From Pseudomonas viciae (GTDB lineage: Bacteria; Pseudomonadota; Gammaproteobacteria; Pseudomonadales; Pseudomonadaceae): a DNA stretch of 64,000 nucleotides. The stretch spans positions 5,468,001 to 5,532,000 of the forward strand of contig NZ_CP035088.1 in the NCBI RefSeq assembly GCF_004786035.1, in the 5' to 3' direction. This document shows positions 48,639-58,156 of this stretch, one piece after another; the first letter of the stretch is position 1; each line of letters starts with the position of its first letter. A program made the translations under genes and the position numbers. The notes beneath the pieces were generated by a model, which was given only the letters and a program-made list of their open reading frames with translations, ran no database searches and had not been told where the DNA came from.

Positions 48639-50111
48639 CTACTTAGCCTGGCTCAAGTCAGGGGTGTCGTTGCCGGCTTCCAGCCCACCGCCCAACGCCG
48701 TCACCAGGTCGCCATGGGCCATCAGGCGCGCTGCTTCTACCTGCTGCCGCACCTGTTGCTGCTTGAACAACAGGCTCTGGGCGTTGAGCACGTTGAGGTA
48801 GTCCGTCAACCCGCGCTGGAACGCCACCAGCGCAATGTCGTAAGTGCGCTGGGCGGCCGCCACCGACTCGGCGGCAAAGGCTTGTTGCTTGTCCATCGAT
48901 TCACGACGGATCAACTGATCGGAAATGCTCTTGAGCGCGTTCACCAGGGTCCGGTTGTAGTGGGCAACGGCGATGTCATAACCGGCGGCCGCCTCGCCCA
49001 ACTGTGAGCGCAGGCGCCCGCCGTCGAAGATCGGCAGCGAGATGGCCGGGCCGACGTTATAGGTGAGTTTTTTGCCGGTCAAAAACTCCAGCGCCCCACC
49101 GCCAGTGGCCATGTAGCCGACACTCGCCACCAGGTCGACGTTGGGATAAAAGCCGGCGCGGGCCACCTCGATGCCCCGCGCCTGGGCCGCCACTTGCCAA
49201 CGCCCGACCACCACATCCGGGCGCTGGCCCAGCAGTTCGGCGGGTAATGCCGACGGCAGCTTCAAAGGCGCGCCGAGGGCCAGGGTTGGACGTTGCAACC
49301 GCGCGCCCTCTCCTGGCCCCTTGCCCGCCAATGCCGCCAATTGATTGCGGCTCAAGGCAATGGCTTCATCGAGGGCGTCGAGTTGGCGATGGGTCTCAGG
49401 CAACGGCGCCTGGGCCTGGCTGACTTCGAAATGGGTACCGATGCCACCGTCCAGGCGTTTTTGCGCCAGGTCGAGAATCTGCTCTTGCTGGTGGAGCGTG
49501 GCGACAGCGATATCGCGCTGGGCGTAATGCAACGAAAACTGGATATAGGCGCGCACGATGTTGCTCTGCAGTTCCAGTTGCGCCTGCCGCGCCTCAGCGA
49601 CACTGGCATGGGCCAGGTCAACCGCCCGCTCACTGGCATTACGCTCGCGGCCCCATAGGTCCAGGGCGTAGCTCAAGCCCAGGCCAGCGTTGTTGTCCCA
49701 GGTGGTGGTGTCGGCGAGTTCGCCAGGGCCATAGAACTGATCGGTGGGCCAGTTGTGACGCTTGAAGGTCGCCTGGCCATTGATCTGCAGCGACTCGGCG
49801 GCCTCGGCCACACCGGCCATGGCCTTGGCCTGACGCACCCGTGCCACCGCCATGGCCAGGCTCGGGCTATCGTGCACGGCCAGGTCGATCCAGCGATTCA
49901 ACTGCGGGTCGCCATAGGCGCTCCACCATTGGCGGGTAGGCCAGTGGGCGTCGCGGGCGGCCTCGCGGATGGTCGCATCGGTAGCCAATTGGTTGGCCGG
50001 TAATACCTGGCTTTGCGGCCCAATCCCTCCTGTCCCGATGCAACCACTGATGGTGAATGTCAGAACCCAAACACTGAGAGTCTTCAGCTCTCTGCTGATG
50101 CAACGCGGCAC
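48639..50111 (-). CDS. Outer-membrane efflux lipoprotein (NodT/OprM family)
   Basis: A TolC-like outer-membrane channel of about 490 residues. It has a lipobox (LTFTISGC, Cys at residue 24), then WWSAYGDPQLNRWIDLAV. Two OEP repeats follow, with long coiled-coil helices (RVRQAKAMAGVAEAAESLQ and RQLDALDEAIALSRNQLAALAGK) and the motif LLGQRPDVVVGRWQVAAQARGI. The start is uncertain: GTG 50111 fits the lipoprotein signal; the open frame to 50243 runs through a REP and is rejected. It is the first gene of the aae-like operon and may also serve the RND pump nearby, which lacks its own. Confidence 0.9.
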   Translation of the reverse strand: MPRCISRELKTLSVWVLTFTISGCIGTGGIGPQSQVLPANQLATDATIREAARDAHWPTRQWWSAYGDPQLNRWIDLAVHDSPSLAMAVARVRQAKAMAGVAEAAESLQINGQATFKRHNWPTDQFYGPGELADTTTWDNNAGLGLSYALDLWGRERNASERAVDLAHASVAEARQAQLELQSNIVRAYIQFSLHYAQRDIAVATLHQQEQILDLAQKRLDGGIGTHFEVSQAQAPLPETHRQLDALDEAIALSRNQLAALAGKGPGEGARLQRPTLALGAPLKLPSALPAELLGQRPDVVVGRWQVAAQARGIEVARAGFYPNVDLVASVGYMATGGGALEFLTGKKLTYNVGPAISLPIFDGGRLRSQLGEAAAGYDIAVAHYNRTLVNALKSISDQLIRRESMDKQQAFAAESVAAAQRTYDIALVAFQRGLTDYLNVLNAQSLLFKQQQVRQQVEAARLMAHGDLVTALGGGLEAGNDTPDLSQAK

Positions 50112-50173
50112 TTGCGCAAAATTCCTGAGAGGGGGGCATGACGACGAGGATGGCTGCCTGTTAACGCAAAACT

Positions 50174-50197
50174 TGTGGGAGCGAGCTCGCTCCCACA
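50174..50197. repeat. REP palindrome (perfect, 24 nt)
   Basis: TGTGGGAGCGAG / CTCGCTCCCACA without a loop, in the 5' region between the outer-membrane factor and the divergent LysR gene. It lies within the probable divergent promoter area, an uncommon place for a REP. Confidence 0.9.
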
Positions 50198-50370
50198 GGT
50201 GCCCGCCAAGGCCCGCTCCTGCTTTGGCGGCAATTCTAGGCATCGCCCTCCCCGGCGATAAGCCGACCTTTCTGTGAATCTTTGTTACCGTTAACGCGAT
50301 AATCCATTAGTCGGGTCCCGTAGCGCTGTAACTTCATGTCACAATTTGCCACCGCCCAAGAGAGCCCTCC

Positions 50371-51339
50371 ATGGACACCTTGCAAAACATGCGCGCATTC
50401 AGCTGCGTTGCCGAAGCCGGTAGTTTCACTGCCGCCGCCGCGCAACTGGACACCACGACAGCCAACGTCTCGCGCGCGGTTTCCAACCTGGAAGCCCATC
50501 TGCAAACGCGCCTGCTCAACCGCACCACCCGTCGTATTGCCCTGACCGAGGCGGGTAAACGCTACTTGCTGCGTTGCGAGCAGATCCTGGCGTATGTCGA
50601 GGAAGCCGAAGCCGAAGCCAGTGATGCCCATGCACGCCCCGCCGGGCAGTTGAAGGTCCACACCATGACCGGCATCGGCCAGCATTTCGTGATCGATGCC
50701 ATCGCCCGTTACCGCAAGACCCATCCGGACGTGACCTTCGACCTGACCCTGGCCAACCGGGTGCCGGACATTCTTGACGAGGGCTACGACGTCTCCATCG
50801 TGCTCGCCAGCGAGTTGCCGGATTCGGGCTTCGTCTCCCAGCGCCTTGGCATCACCTACAGCATCGTCTGCGCATCGCCGGCCTACGTGAAAGCCAGCGG
50901 CTGCCCGCAAAAACCCGGCGACTTGCTCAACCACGCCTGCCTGCGCCTGGTCAGCCCGGTCATTCCGTTGGAGAAATGGGTGTTCGACGGCCCGGAAGGC
51001 CAGGAAATGGTCACCATCAACAGCTCACCGTTCCTGGTGAATTCCGCCGATGCGATGAAAACCGCGATCACCAGCGGCATGGGTGTGGGGGTATTGCCGG
51101 TGTACGCCGCCATCGAAGGCCTGCGCAACGGCACCCTGGTGCGGGTGATGCCCAACTACCGTTCCCAGGAACTGAACCTCTATGCCATCTACCCTTCGCG
51201 CCAATACCTGGATGCGAAAATCAAGACGTGGGTCGAATACCTGCGAGGCTCGTTGCCAGAAATCCTCGCGGCGCACCAGGCCGAGCTGACGGCTTATGAA
51301 TTGAGTGGAAGCCTGGCGGGCGCACGGGCAGCGAACTGA
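50371..51339 (+). CDS. LysR-family transcriptional regulator
   Basis: A 322-residue LTTR. The winged helix is at residues 1-65 (MRAFSCVAEAGSFTAAAAQL, then ANVSRAVSNLEAHLQTRLLNRTTR). The effector-binding domain has GQLKVHTMTGIGQHFV and SGMGVGVLPVYAAIEGL. It is divergent from the FUSC efflux operon, the arrangement of aaeR-aaeXAB in E. coli, so it probably activates that operon in response to an aromatic acid. It belongs to the CrgA/AaeR-like subgroup by pattern. A LysR T-N11-A box was not clearly found. Confidence 0.9.
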   Translation: MDTLQNMRAFSCVAEAGSFTAAAAQLDTTTANVSRAVSNLEAHLQTRLLNRTTRRIALTEAGKRYLLRCEQILAYVEEAEAEASDAHARPAGQLKVHTMTGIGQHFVIDAIARYRKTHPDVTFDLTLANRVPDILDEGYDVSIVLASELPDSGFVSQRLGITYSIVCASPAYVKASGCPQKPGDLLNHACLRLVSPVIPLEKWVFDGPEGQEMVTINSSPFLVNSADAMKTAITSGMGVGVLPVYAAIEGLRNGTLVRVMPNYRSQELNLYAIYPSRQYLDAKIKTWVEYLRGSLPEILAAHQAELTAYELSGSLAGARAAN

Positions 51340-51367
51340 AGTCGCCCCCGCACTCCGAGGATGATGC

Positions 51368-51625
51368 TCAGCGCTTGCCCATCGAGCGACGCGTGCCGGG
51401 AGGCGCGGCGCCCGGGGTCTTGGTATGGCCGTTCTTCGCACCGTTCTTGTACCACGGCTGTTGCCCGGCACCTTTGGCCGCAGCCAGTTCACCGGGCTTG
51501 AACGGGAATTTGAAGGCAGGGATCGCCGCTTGGGCGTTCTCGTCGCTGGAAACATCGCTGTCAGGCAGGTCGGCCTGTTCGCCGCTCGGGCGTTCGTCCG
51601 CGGGCGAAGGTGTTGGGGAAGTCAT
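51368..51625 (-). CDS. Small basic disordered protein
   Basis: This 85-residue protein has an acidic Ser/Pro-rich first half (MTSPTPSPADERPSGE, then DSDVSSDENAQAA) and a basic Gly/Lys tail with aromatic PWYKNGAKNGHTKTPG and TRRSMGKR. The core AFKFPFKPGELAAAKGAG is the only ordered-looking part. GGAG precedes the ATG by seven bases. It is clearly polar and charge-segregated, so it may bind nucleic acid. No family is recognised; the good ribosome site is the main evidence that it is real. Confidence 0.65.
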   Translation of the reverse strand: MTSPTPSPADERPSGEQADLPDSDVSSDENAQAAIPAFKFPFKPGELAAAKGAGQQPWYKNGAKNGHTKTPGAAPPGTRRSMGKR

Positions 51626-51761
51626 GTAAAGCTCCGGGTAATGCGTGCAAGTCGGGCCCGGAGAACGAGCCGCGAAAGGCGCCAGTATACCTGCCCGATA
51701 CCGGGGCGCGCTGGGCAGATTCGACCAGCGTCATCACTCGTCTTACAGGAAGTCGGGACCA

Positions 51762-51781
51762 AACTGACAAGCCTGTCAGTT
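51762..51781. promoter_or_regulatory. Inverted repeat in the RND promoter, putative response-regulator site
   Basis: AACTGACA-AGCC-TGTCAGTT has eight-base perfect arms. A TATATAAG sequence that could be a -10 box lies about 40 bases downstream, before the adaptor gene. The linked OmpR-type regulator is the natural candidate to bind it. Confidence 0.5.
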
Positions 51782-51862
51782 AGGCGTCACCTTCCTGACC
51801 GTCTCGCAACGCTATATAAGAAAGATAGATATCCTTCCGTCCTGAACCGGCTCTTCGCATCC

Positions 51863-53020
51863 ATGCACATCCAGAAAAAAACTGTCCTGCTCGTTGCGCT
51901 GTTGGTCGCCCTGGGGGCGCTTGTCCTCTGGTATGTCATGAAGCCTGTCACCGCCAAACCCGGTGTGCCTACTGCCGTTCCGGTACGGGTCGTCAGCGTG
52001 GTGCAAAAGGACGTGCCCCGTTTTGCCAGCGGCATCGGCACGGTGCTGTCACTGCACAGCGTGGTGATCCGCCCGCAGATCGACGGCATCCTCACCAAGC
52101 TGCTGGTCAAGGAAGGGCAACGGGTCAAGAAGGGTGACCTGCTGGCAACCATCGATGATCGCTCCATCCGCGCCAGCCTCGACCAGGCCCGCGCCCAGCT
52201 CGGCGAGAGCCAGGCGCAACTGGCGGTGGCCCAGGTCAATCTCAAGCGCTACAAATTGCTCAGTGTCGACGACGGTGTCTCGAAACAGACCTACGACCAG
52301 CAACAGGCGCTGGTCAATCAGCTCAAGGCCACGGCCCAGGGCAATCAGGCGGCCATCGATTCAGCCCAGGTGCAACTGTCCTACACCCAGATCCGTTCCC
52401 CGGTGAGCGGTCGCGTCGGTATTCGCAACGTGGATGAAGGCAACTTCCTGCGCACCAGCGACACCGAAGGTCTGTTCACCGTGACCCAGATCGATCCGAT
52501 CGCGGTGGAGTTCTCCCTGCCCCAGCAAATGCTGCCCACCTTGCAACGGTTGATCGCCGCGCCCGAGCAAGCCTTGGTCAAGGCCTACATCGGCGCCGAT
52601 GGCACTGCCGGGGAACTGCTCGGCGAGGGACGGCTGAGCCTCATCGACAACCAGATCAACGCCAACACCGGCACCCTGCGGGCCAAGGCTGAATTCAACA
52701 ACACCGCGCAACGGCTCTGGCCAGGACAGCTGGTAACACTGAAGATCCAGACCGCCCTCGAAAAAGACGCCCTGGTGGTTCCACCCACCGTGGTCCAACG
52801 GGGCCTTGAGCAGCACTTCGTCTACCGGATCAAGGGTGACAAGGTCGAGAGCGTGCCGGTGGTGATGGTTTACCAGGACAGCGACATGCACATCATCAAA
52901 GGCGTGAACGCCGGCGACCAACTGGTGAGCGACGGCCAGTCACGGCTCAAGCCGGGCGCCAGTATCCAGGTGCTCAGTGATCCGCCGGCCGTGGCCAAGT
53001 CTTCGGAGTTTCAGCCGTGA
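51863..53020 (+). CDS. RND efflux periplasmic adaptor (MdtA/MuxA-like)
   Basis: A 385-residue membrane-fusion protein. It has an N-terminal anchor (TVLLVALLVALGALVLWYVM), then the barrel-lipoyl-hairpin order: VVIRPQIDGILTKLLVKEGQ, a coiled coil around 105-165, YTQIRSPVSGRVGIRNVDEG, and LIDNQINANTGTLRAKAEF in the beta barrel. ATG 51863 is chosen because MHIQKKT starts the anchor. Its stop overlaps the GTG of the transporter. It belongs to the MdtA/MuxA class. Confidence 0.92.
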   Translation: MHIQKKTVLLVALLVALGALVLWYVMKPVTAKPGVPTAVPVRVVSVVQKDVPRFASGIGTVLSLHSVVIRPQIDGILTKLLVKEGQRVKKGDLLATIDDRSIRASLDQARAQLGESQAQLAVAQVNLKRYKLLSVDDGVSKQTYDQQQALVNQLKATAQGNQAAIDSAQVQLSYTQIRSPVSGRVGIRNVDEGNFLRTSDTEGLFTVTQIDPIAVEFSLPQQMLPTLQRLIAAPEQALVKAYIGADGTAGELLGEGRLSLIDNQINANTGTLRAKAEFNNTAQRLWPGQLVTLKIQTALEKDALVVPPTVVQRGLEQHFVYRIKGDKVESVPVVMVYQDSDMHIIKGVNAGDQLVSDGQSRLKPGASIQVLSDPPAVAKSSEFQP

Positions 53021-56000
53021 AGGGCCGTGGTTCGGTTTCGGCGTGGTGCATCGATCACCCCATCGCCACGGTGTTGCTGACGTTTGCCCTGGTACTCCTG
53101 GGTTTTATCGCTTTTCCCAAACTTCCGGTCGCGCCATTGCCGGAGGCGGAATTCCCGACGATCCAGGTCAACGCCCAGCTCCCCGGTGCCAGCCCCGAGA
53201 CCATGGCTTCGTCGGTGGCAACCCCACTGGAGGTGCAGTTCAGCGCTATCCCCGGCATCACCCAGATGACCTCCAGCAGCGCCTTGGGCTCGACCAACCT
53301 GACCCTGCAGTTCAGCCTTGATAAAAGCATCGATACCGCAGCCCAGGAAGTCCAGGCAGCCATCAACACCGCCGCCGGCAAACTGCCCAACGACATGCCG
53401 AACCTGCCCACCTGGCGCAAGGTCAACCCGGCCGATAGCCCGGTGCTGATCCTCAGCATCAGCTCCACCCTGATGCCTGGCACCGAACTGAGCGACTACG
53501 TCGAAACCCTGCTGGCCCGTCAGATCAGTCAGATCGATGGTGTAGGACAAATCTACATCACCGGCCAACAACGTCCGGCGATCCGCGTCCAGGCCTCGGC
53601 TGACCGGCTCGCCGCCATCGGCCTGACCCTGGCGGACATCCGCGTGGCGCTCCAGCAAGCCAGCCTTAACCTGGCCAAGGGTGCCCTGTACGGCGAGTCG
53701 AGTGTTTCCACCCTGTCCACCAACGACCAGTTGTTCCAGCCCGAGGAATACGGTGAATTGATCGTGTCCTACAAGGACGGGGCACCGGTGCACCTCAAGG
53801 ACATCGCCAAGGTGGTCAACGGTTCGGAAAACGCCTACGTCCAGGCCTGGTCCGACAACGAACCGGGGGTCAACCTGGTGATTTTCCGGCAACCGGGGGC
53901 GAACATCGTCGAGACCGTCGACCGCATCCAGGCCGCCTTGCCCACCCTGCAAGCCATGCTGCCCGCCACCGTGCAGGTCAAGGTGCTGATCGACCGCACC
54001 CAGACCATCCGCGCCTCGCTGCATGAAGTGGAAATCACCTTGCTGATCGCGGTGCTGCTGGTGGTGGCGGTGATGGCGCTGTTCCTGCGCCAGCTCTCGG
54101 CAACCCTGATCGTCTCGGCGGTGCTGGGAGTATCGCTGACCGCCAGTTTCGCCCTGATGTACGTGATGGGCTTCAGCCTGAACAACCTGACCCTGGTGGC
54201 CATCGTCATCTCGGTGGGGTTCGTGGTGGACGACGCGATTGTGGTGGTGGAAAACATCCATCGGCACCTGGAGACCGGCGAAGGCATGCGCGAAGCGGCG
54301 ATCAAGGGCGCCAGCGAAATCGGCTTCACGGTGGTTTCCATCAGCTTCTCGCTGATCGCCGCGTTCATTCCACTGCTCTTCATGGGCGGCGTGGTCGGAC
54401 GGCTGTTCAAGGAGTTTGCCCTGACCGCCACCTCGACCATCCTGATTTCGGTGGTGGTGTCCCTGACCCTGGCGCCGACCCTGGCGGCGTTGTTCATGCG
54501 CGCCCCGGTGCATCATGCCCACAGCAAGACCGGCTTCGGCGAGCGCCTGCTGGGCGGGTACGAGCGGGGCCTGCGTCGGGCCCTGGCCCATCAGAAGCTG
54601 ATGCTCGGCGTGTTCGCCCTGACCCTGGCGCTGGCGGTGGTGGGCTACGTGTTCATCCCCAAGGGCTTCTTTCCGGTACAGGATACCGGCCTGGTGCTGG
54701 GCACCAGCGAAGCCGCCGCTGATGTGTCGTTCCCGGACATGGTGGCCAAGCACAAGGCCCTGGCCGAAATCGTTGCCGCCGACCCGGCGGTGCAGACCTT
54801 TTCCCATTCCGTCGGCGTCTCGGGCAACAACCAGACCATCGCCAACGGCCGCTTCTGGATCGCCCTCAAGCCTCGGGGCGAGCGGGACGTCTCGGCCAGC
54901 GGGTTCATCGACCGGATCCGCCCCAAACTGCTGAAAATCCCCGGTGTGGTGCTGTACCTCAGGGCCGGGCAGGACATCAACCTCAGCTCCGGCCCCAGCC
55001 GCGCCCAGTATCAATATGTACTCAAGAGCAACGACGGGCCGAGCCTCAACGCCTGGACACAAAAACTCACCGACAAGTTGCGCGGCAACCCGGCGTTCCG
55101 CGACATTTCCAACGACCTGCAACTGGGCGGCAGCATCACCCACATCAACATCGACCGCAGTGCGGCGGCGCGCTTCGGCCTCACCGCCAGCGACGTCGAC
55201 CAGGCCCTGTACGACGCCTTCGGGCAGCGGCAGATCAACGAATTCCAGACCGAGACCAACCAGTACAACGTGATTCTGGAGCTCGACACCGCACAACGCG
55301 GCAAGGCCGAAAGCCTGGCTTATTTCTACCTGCGTTCGCCCCTGAGCGGGGAAATGGTACCGCTCTCGGCCTTGGCCCGCTTCGATGCGCCAAGCAATGG
55401 TCCGTTGTCCATCGCCCACGACGGCATGTTCCCGGCCGCCAACCTGTCGTTCAACCTGGCGCCCGGCGTGGCCCTGGGGGACGCGGTACTCATGCTTGAG
55501 CAGGCGAAGAACGAGATCGGCATGCCGGCCGCCATCACCGGCAACTTCCAAGGCGCCGCCCAGGCATTCCAGAGTTCCCTGGCCAGCCAGCCGTGGCTGA
55601 TCCTCGCCGCACTGGTGGCGGTGTACATCATCCTCGGCGTGCTCTACGAGAGTTTCGTACACCCGCTGACAATCATCTCCACCTTGCCTTCGGCCGGCCT
55701 CGGCGCACTGATCATGCTTTGGCTGCTGGGCCAGGACTTTTCGATCATGGCGTTGATCGGGCTGGTCCTGCTGATCGGGATCGTCAAGAAGAATGGCATC
55801 CTGATGATCGACTTCGCCCTCGACGCCCAGCGCAACGGCGGAATGACGCCCCAGGAGGCGATTTTCCAGGCGTGCCTGACCCGCTTCCGGCCGATCATGA
55901 TGACCACCCTGGCCGCCCTGCTCGGCGCCCTGCCGCTGATGCTCGGCCATGGCCCCGGCGCGGAGCTGCGCCAGCCCCTGGGCATCGCGGTGGTGGGCGG

Positions 56001-56118
56001 CCTGCTGGTGAGCCAGGCGCTGACGCTGTTCACCACACCGGTCATATACTTGTGGCTCGAACGACTGTTCCATCGGCCTGGACCCGCTCCGACGGCGGCT
56101 CTGGCGAGCACAGACTGA
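53017..56118 (+). CDS. RND multidrug-type efflux transporter (HAE-1 family)
   Basis: A 1033-residue inner-membrane proton-drug antiporter. It has the RND layout of 12 membrane segments and two large periplasmic loops. The proton-relay Asp pair is in GFVVDDAIVVVENIHRHLE (segment 4), and GGVVGRLFKEFALT follows. The C-terminal half repeats the fold (LLIGIVKKNGILMIDFALDA). The start is GTG 53017, overlapping the adaptor stop. It is most like MdtB/MdtC and MuxB/C, which need two different RND subunits; only one is present here. No outer-membrane factor gene is in this operon. Confidence 0.93.
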   Translation: MKGRGSVSAWCIDHPIATVLLTFALVLLGFIAFPKLPVAPLPEAEFPTIQVNAQLPGASPETMASSVATPLEVQFSAIPGITQMTSSSALGSTNLTLQFSLDKSIDTAAQEVQAAINTAAGKLPNDMPNLPTWRKVNPADSPVLILSISSTLMPGTELSDYVETLLARQISQIDGVGQIYITGQQRPAIRVQASADRLAAIGLTLADIRVALQQASLNLAKGALYGESSVSTLSTNDQLFQPEEYGELIVSYKDGAPVHLKDIAKVVNGSENAYVQAWSDNEPGVNLVIFRQPGANIVETVDRIQAALPTLQAMLPATVQVKVLIDRTQTIRASLHEVEITLLIAVLLVVAVMALFLRQLSATLIVSAVLGVSLTASFALMYVMGFSLNNLTLVAIVISVGFVVDDAIVVVENIHRHLETGEGMREAAIKGASEIGFTVVSISFSLIAAFIPLLFMGGVVGRLFKEFALTATSTILISVVVSLTLAPTLAALFMRAPVHHAHSKTGFGERLLGGYERGLRRALAHQKLMLGVFALTLALAVVGYVFIPKGFFPVQDTGLVLGTSEAAADVSFPDMVAKHKALAEIVAADPAVQTFSHSVGVSGNNQTIANGRFWIALKPRGERDVSASGFIDRIRPKLLKIPGVVLYLRAGQDINLSSGPSRAQYQYVLKSNDGPSLNAWTQKLTDKLRGNPAFRDISNDLQLGGSITHINIDRSAAARFGLTASDVDQALYDAFGQRQINEFQTETNQYNVILELDTAQRGKAESLAYFYLRSPLSGEMVPLSALARFDAPSNGPLSIAHDGMFPAANLSFNLAPGVALGDAVLMLEQAKNEIGMPAAITGNFQGAAQAFQSSLASQPWLILAALVAVYIILGVLYESFVHPLTIISTLPSAGLGALIMLWLLGQDFSIMALIGLVLLIGIVKKNGILMIDFALDAQRNGGMTPQEAIFQACLTRFRPIMMTTLAALLGALPLMLGHGPGAELRQPLGIAVVGGLLVSQALTLFTTPVIYLWLERLFHRPGPAPTAALASTD

Positions 56119-56127
56119 GGCGGGACC

Positions 56128-56802
56128 ATGCGCGTTCTGATTATCGAAGACGAAGAAAAAACCGCGGACTATCTGCACCGCGGCCTGACCGAACAGGGCT
56201 ACACCGTGGACGTGGCGCCGGACGGTATCGAGGGGCTGCACCTGGCCCTGGAAACCGACTACGCCGTGATCGTGCTCGACGTGATGCTGCCGGGCCTGGA
56301 CGGCTTCGGCGTGCTGCGGGCCTTGCGCGCCCGCAAGCAGACACCAGTCATCATGCTCACCGCCCGAGAACGGGTGGAAGACCGCATCAAGGGCTTGCGC
56401 GACGGTGCCGACGATTACCTGGGCAAACCCTTCTCTTTCCTTGAACTGGTGGCCCGCCTGCAAGCCCTGACCCGTCGCAGCGGCGGCCATGAACCGGTGC
56501 AGGTGAGCATCGCCGACCTGTGGATCGACCTGATCAGCCGCAAGGCCACGCGCGCGGGCCAACGCCTGGACCTGACGGCCAAGGAGTTCTCCCTGCTCAG
56601 CGTCCTCGCTCGCCGCCAGGGCGAAATCCTCTCGAAAACCGCCATCGCCGAAATGGTCTGGGACATCAACTTCGACAGCGACGCCAACGTAGTGGAAGTG
56701 GCGATCAAACGCCTGCGGGCCAAGCTTGATGGGCCGTTTGAACAGAAGTTGCTGCACACGATTCGCGGGATGGGCTACGTGCTGGAGAGCAGAAGTGAGT
56801 AA
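56128..56802 (+). CDS. OmpR-family response regulator (CopR/CzcR type)
   Basis: A 224-residue regulator. The receiver has acidic pair E7-D8-E9, phospho-acceptor D51 (VLDVMLPGLDG), the Thr in MLTARE and the Lys in GKPFSF. A PhoB-type winged helix follows (LDLTAKEFSLLSVLARRQGEI and VVEVAIKRLRAKLD). It belongs to the heavy-metal (CopR/CzcR/IrlR) branch. It is nine bases after the RND gene and overlaps the kinase by eight bases, so the pump and its regulator are one operon. It probably acts at the palindrome 51762. Confidence 0.92.
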   Translation: MRVLIIEDEEKTADYLHRGLTEQGYTVDVAPDGIEGLHLALETDYAVIVLDVMLPGLDGFGVLRALRARKQTPVIMLTARERVEDRIKGLRDGADDYLGKPFSFLELVARLQALTRRSGGHEPVQVSIADLWIDLISRKATRAGQRLDLTAKEFSLLSVLARRQGEILSKTAIAEMVWDINFDSDANVVEVAIKRLRAKLDGPFEQKLLHTIRGMGYVLESRSE

Positions 56803-58156
56803 CAGCCTCGCGCTACGCCTGAGCGGCATGTTCACGCTGGTGGCGGCGCTGGTGTTCCTGTTGATCGGCGGGGCCTTGTACCAGCAGGTCGCCAAGGGCC
56901 TGGGCCTGTTGCCCGAGGCCGAACTCGACGCGCGCTACAGCGTGCTCGAGTCGACGGTGGGCCGTTACGGTACGTCCGAGCACTGGGTGAAGATCAACAA
57001 CAAACTGCGATTGCTGGGCGAGGAAGACAAGCGCATCCACTTCTGGATCGTCAGCGGCGATCCGCACTTTGAATATGGCGACCCCGACCCGCAGATTCGT
57101 GCCTTTGCCGAAGGACCGCTGGGCAAACACGACCTCAAGTTACCCCATCGGCCATACCCGATGAAGGTGCTGGTGAGCCAGTTCCCGGCCAAGGACCAGC
57201 GCCCACCGCTACGTTTCATGATCGGCATCGACACCGAGACGTTCTACCAGACCCAGCATCGTCTGTTGGTGGCGCTGGTGAGCCTGGCGATTGTCGGTGT
57301 ACTGCTGGCCTCTTTGCTGGGCTACTGGGTCGCACGCATCGGCCTCAAACCCTTGATCAAACTCTCCGATGAGGCCCGGCGCCTGACCCCGCCCCGCCTG
57401 TCCGGGCGCCTGCGATTGTCGCCCTTGCCGCCGGAGCTTAGTCAGTTCGTCAGCTCCTTCAACGCCACCCTCGACCGGGTCGAACAGGCGTATTCACGGC
57501 TGGAGTCGTTCAATGCCGATGTCGCCCATGAACTGCGCTCGCCCCTGACCAACCTGATCGGCCAGACCCAGGTGGCATTGACCCGCGGGCGCTCGGCCGA
57601 ACATTACTTCGAAGTGCTGCAATCAAACCTCGAGGAGTTGGAGCGGCTGCGCTCGATCATCAACGACATGCTGTTCCTGGCCAGCGCAGACCAGGGCAGC
57701 AAGGCCACCAAGCTGACCAGCGCCTCCCTGGCCGGCGAAGTGGCGACCACTCTCGAATACCTGGACTTCATTCTGGAAGACGCCCAGGTCCAGGTGCGGG
57801 TCAGCGGTGACGCCCAGGCCAACATCGAGATCGCCCACCTGCGTCGGGCACTGATCAACCTGCTAAGCAACGCGGTGCAGCACACCGCGCCCGGGCAAGT
57901 CATCGACGTGCGCATCGAAACCCTTGGCGAGCAGATCAGCCTCGGTGTCACCAACCCTGGCGAGCCGATTGCCGGTGAACACCTGCCGCGCCTGTTCGAA
58001 CGCTTCTATCGAGTCGATGCCTCCCGCAGCAACAGCGGCGCCAACCACGGGTTGGGGCTGGCCATCGTCAAGGCGATTGCGCTGATGCACGGCGGGGATG
58101 TGTTCGTGCGCAGTGACCGAGGCGTGAATACCTTCGGGATCCGCTTGCCAGCCTGA
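56795..58156 (+). CDS. Sensor histidine kinase (heavy-metal sensor family)
   Basis: A 453-residue membrane kinase. Two membrane segments (MFTLVAALVFLLIGGALY at about 12-30 and LVSLAIVGVLLASLLGYWVA at 161-180) flank a periplasmic sensor of about 130 residues. A HAMP domain follows, then phospho-acceptor H245 in NADVAHELRSPLTN, the N-box INLLSNAVQHT and the G-box HGLGLAIVKAIA. The start is GTG 56795, overlapping the regulator gene. The signal could be a metal or a drug. It pairs with the adjacent regulator. Confidence 0.92.
   Translation: MSNSLALRLSGMFTLVAALVFLLIGGALYQQVAKGLGLLPEAELDARYSVLESTVGRYGTSEHWVKINNKLRLLGEEDKRIHFWIVSGDPHFEYGDPDPQIRAFAEGPLGKHDLKLPHRPYPMKVLVSQFPAKDQRPPLRFMIGIDTETFYQTQHRLLVALVSLAIVGVLLASLLGYWVARIGLKPLIKLSDEARRLTPPRLSGRLRLSPLPPELSQFVSSFNATLDRVEQAYSRLESFNADVAHELRSPLTNLIGQTQVALTRGRSAEHYFEVLQSNLEELERLRSIINDMLFLASADQGSKATKLTSASLAGEVATTLEYLDFILEDAQVQVRVSGDAQANIEIAHLRRALINLLSNAVQHTAPGQVIDVRIETLGEQISLGVTNPGEPIAGEHLPRLFERFYRVDASRSNSGANHGLGLAIVKAIALMHGGDVFVRSDRGVNTFGIRLPA

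Noticed and set aside
53011..56895. A 1294-codon minus-strand open frame opposite the RND transporter
   Set aside because: It is antisense to a clear RND pump and regulator, with a typical shadow composition and no recognised domain.
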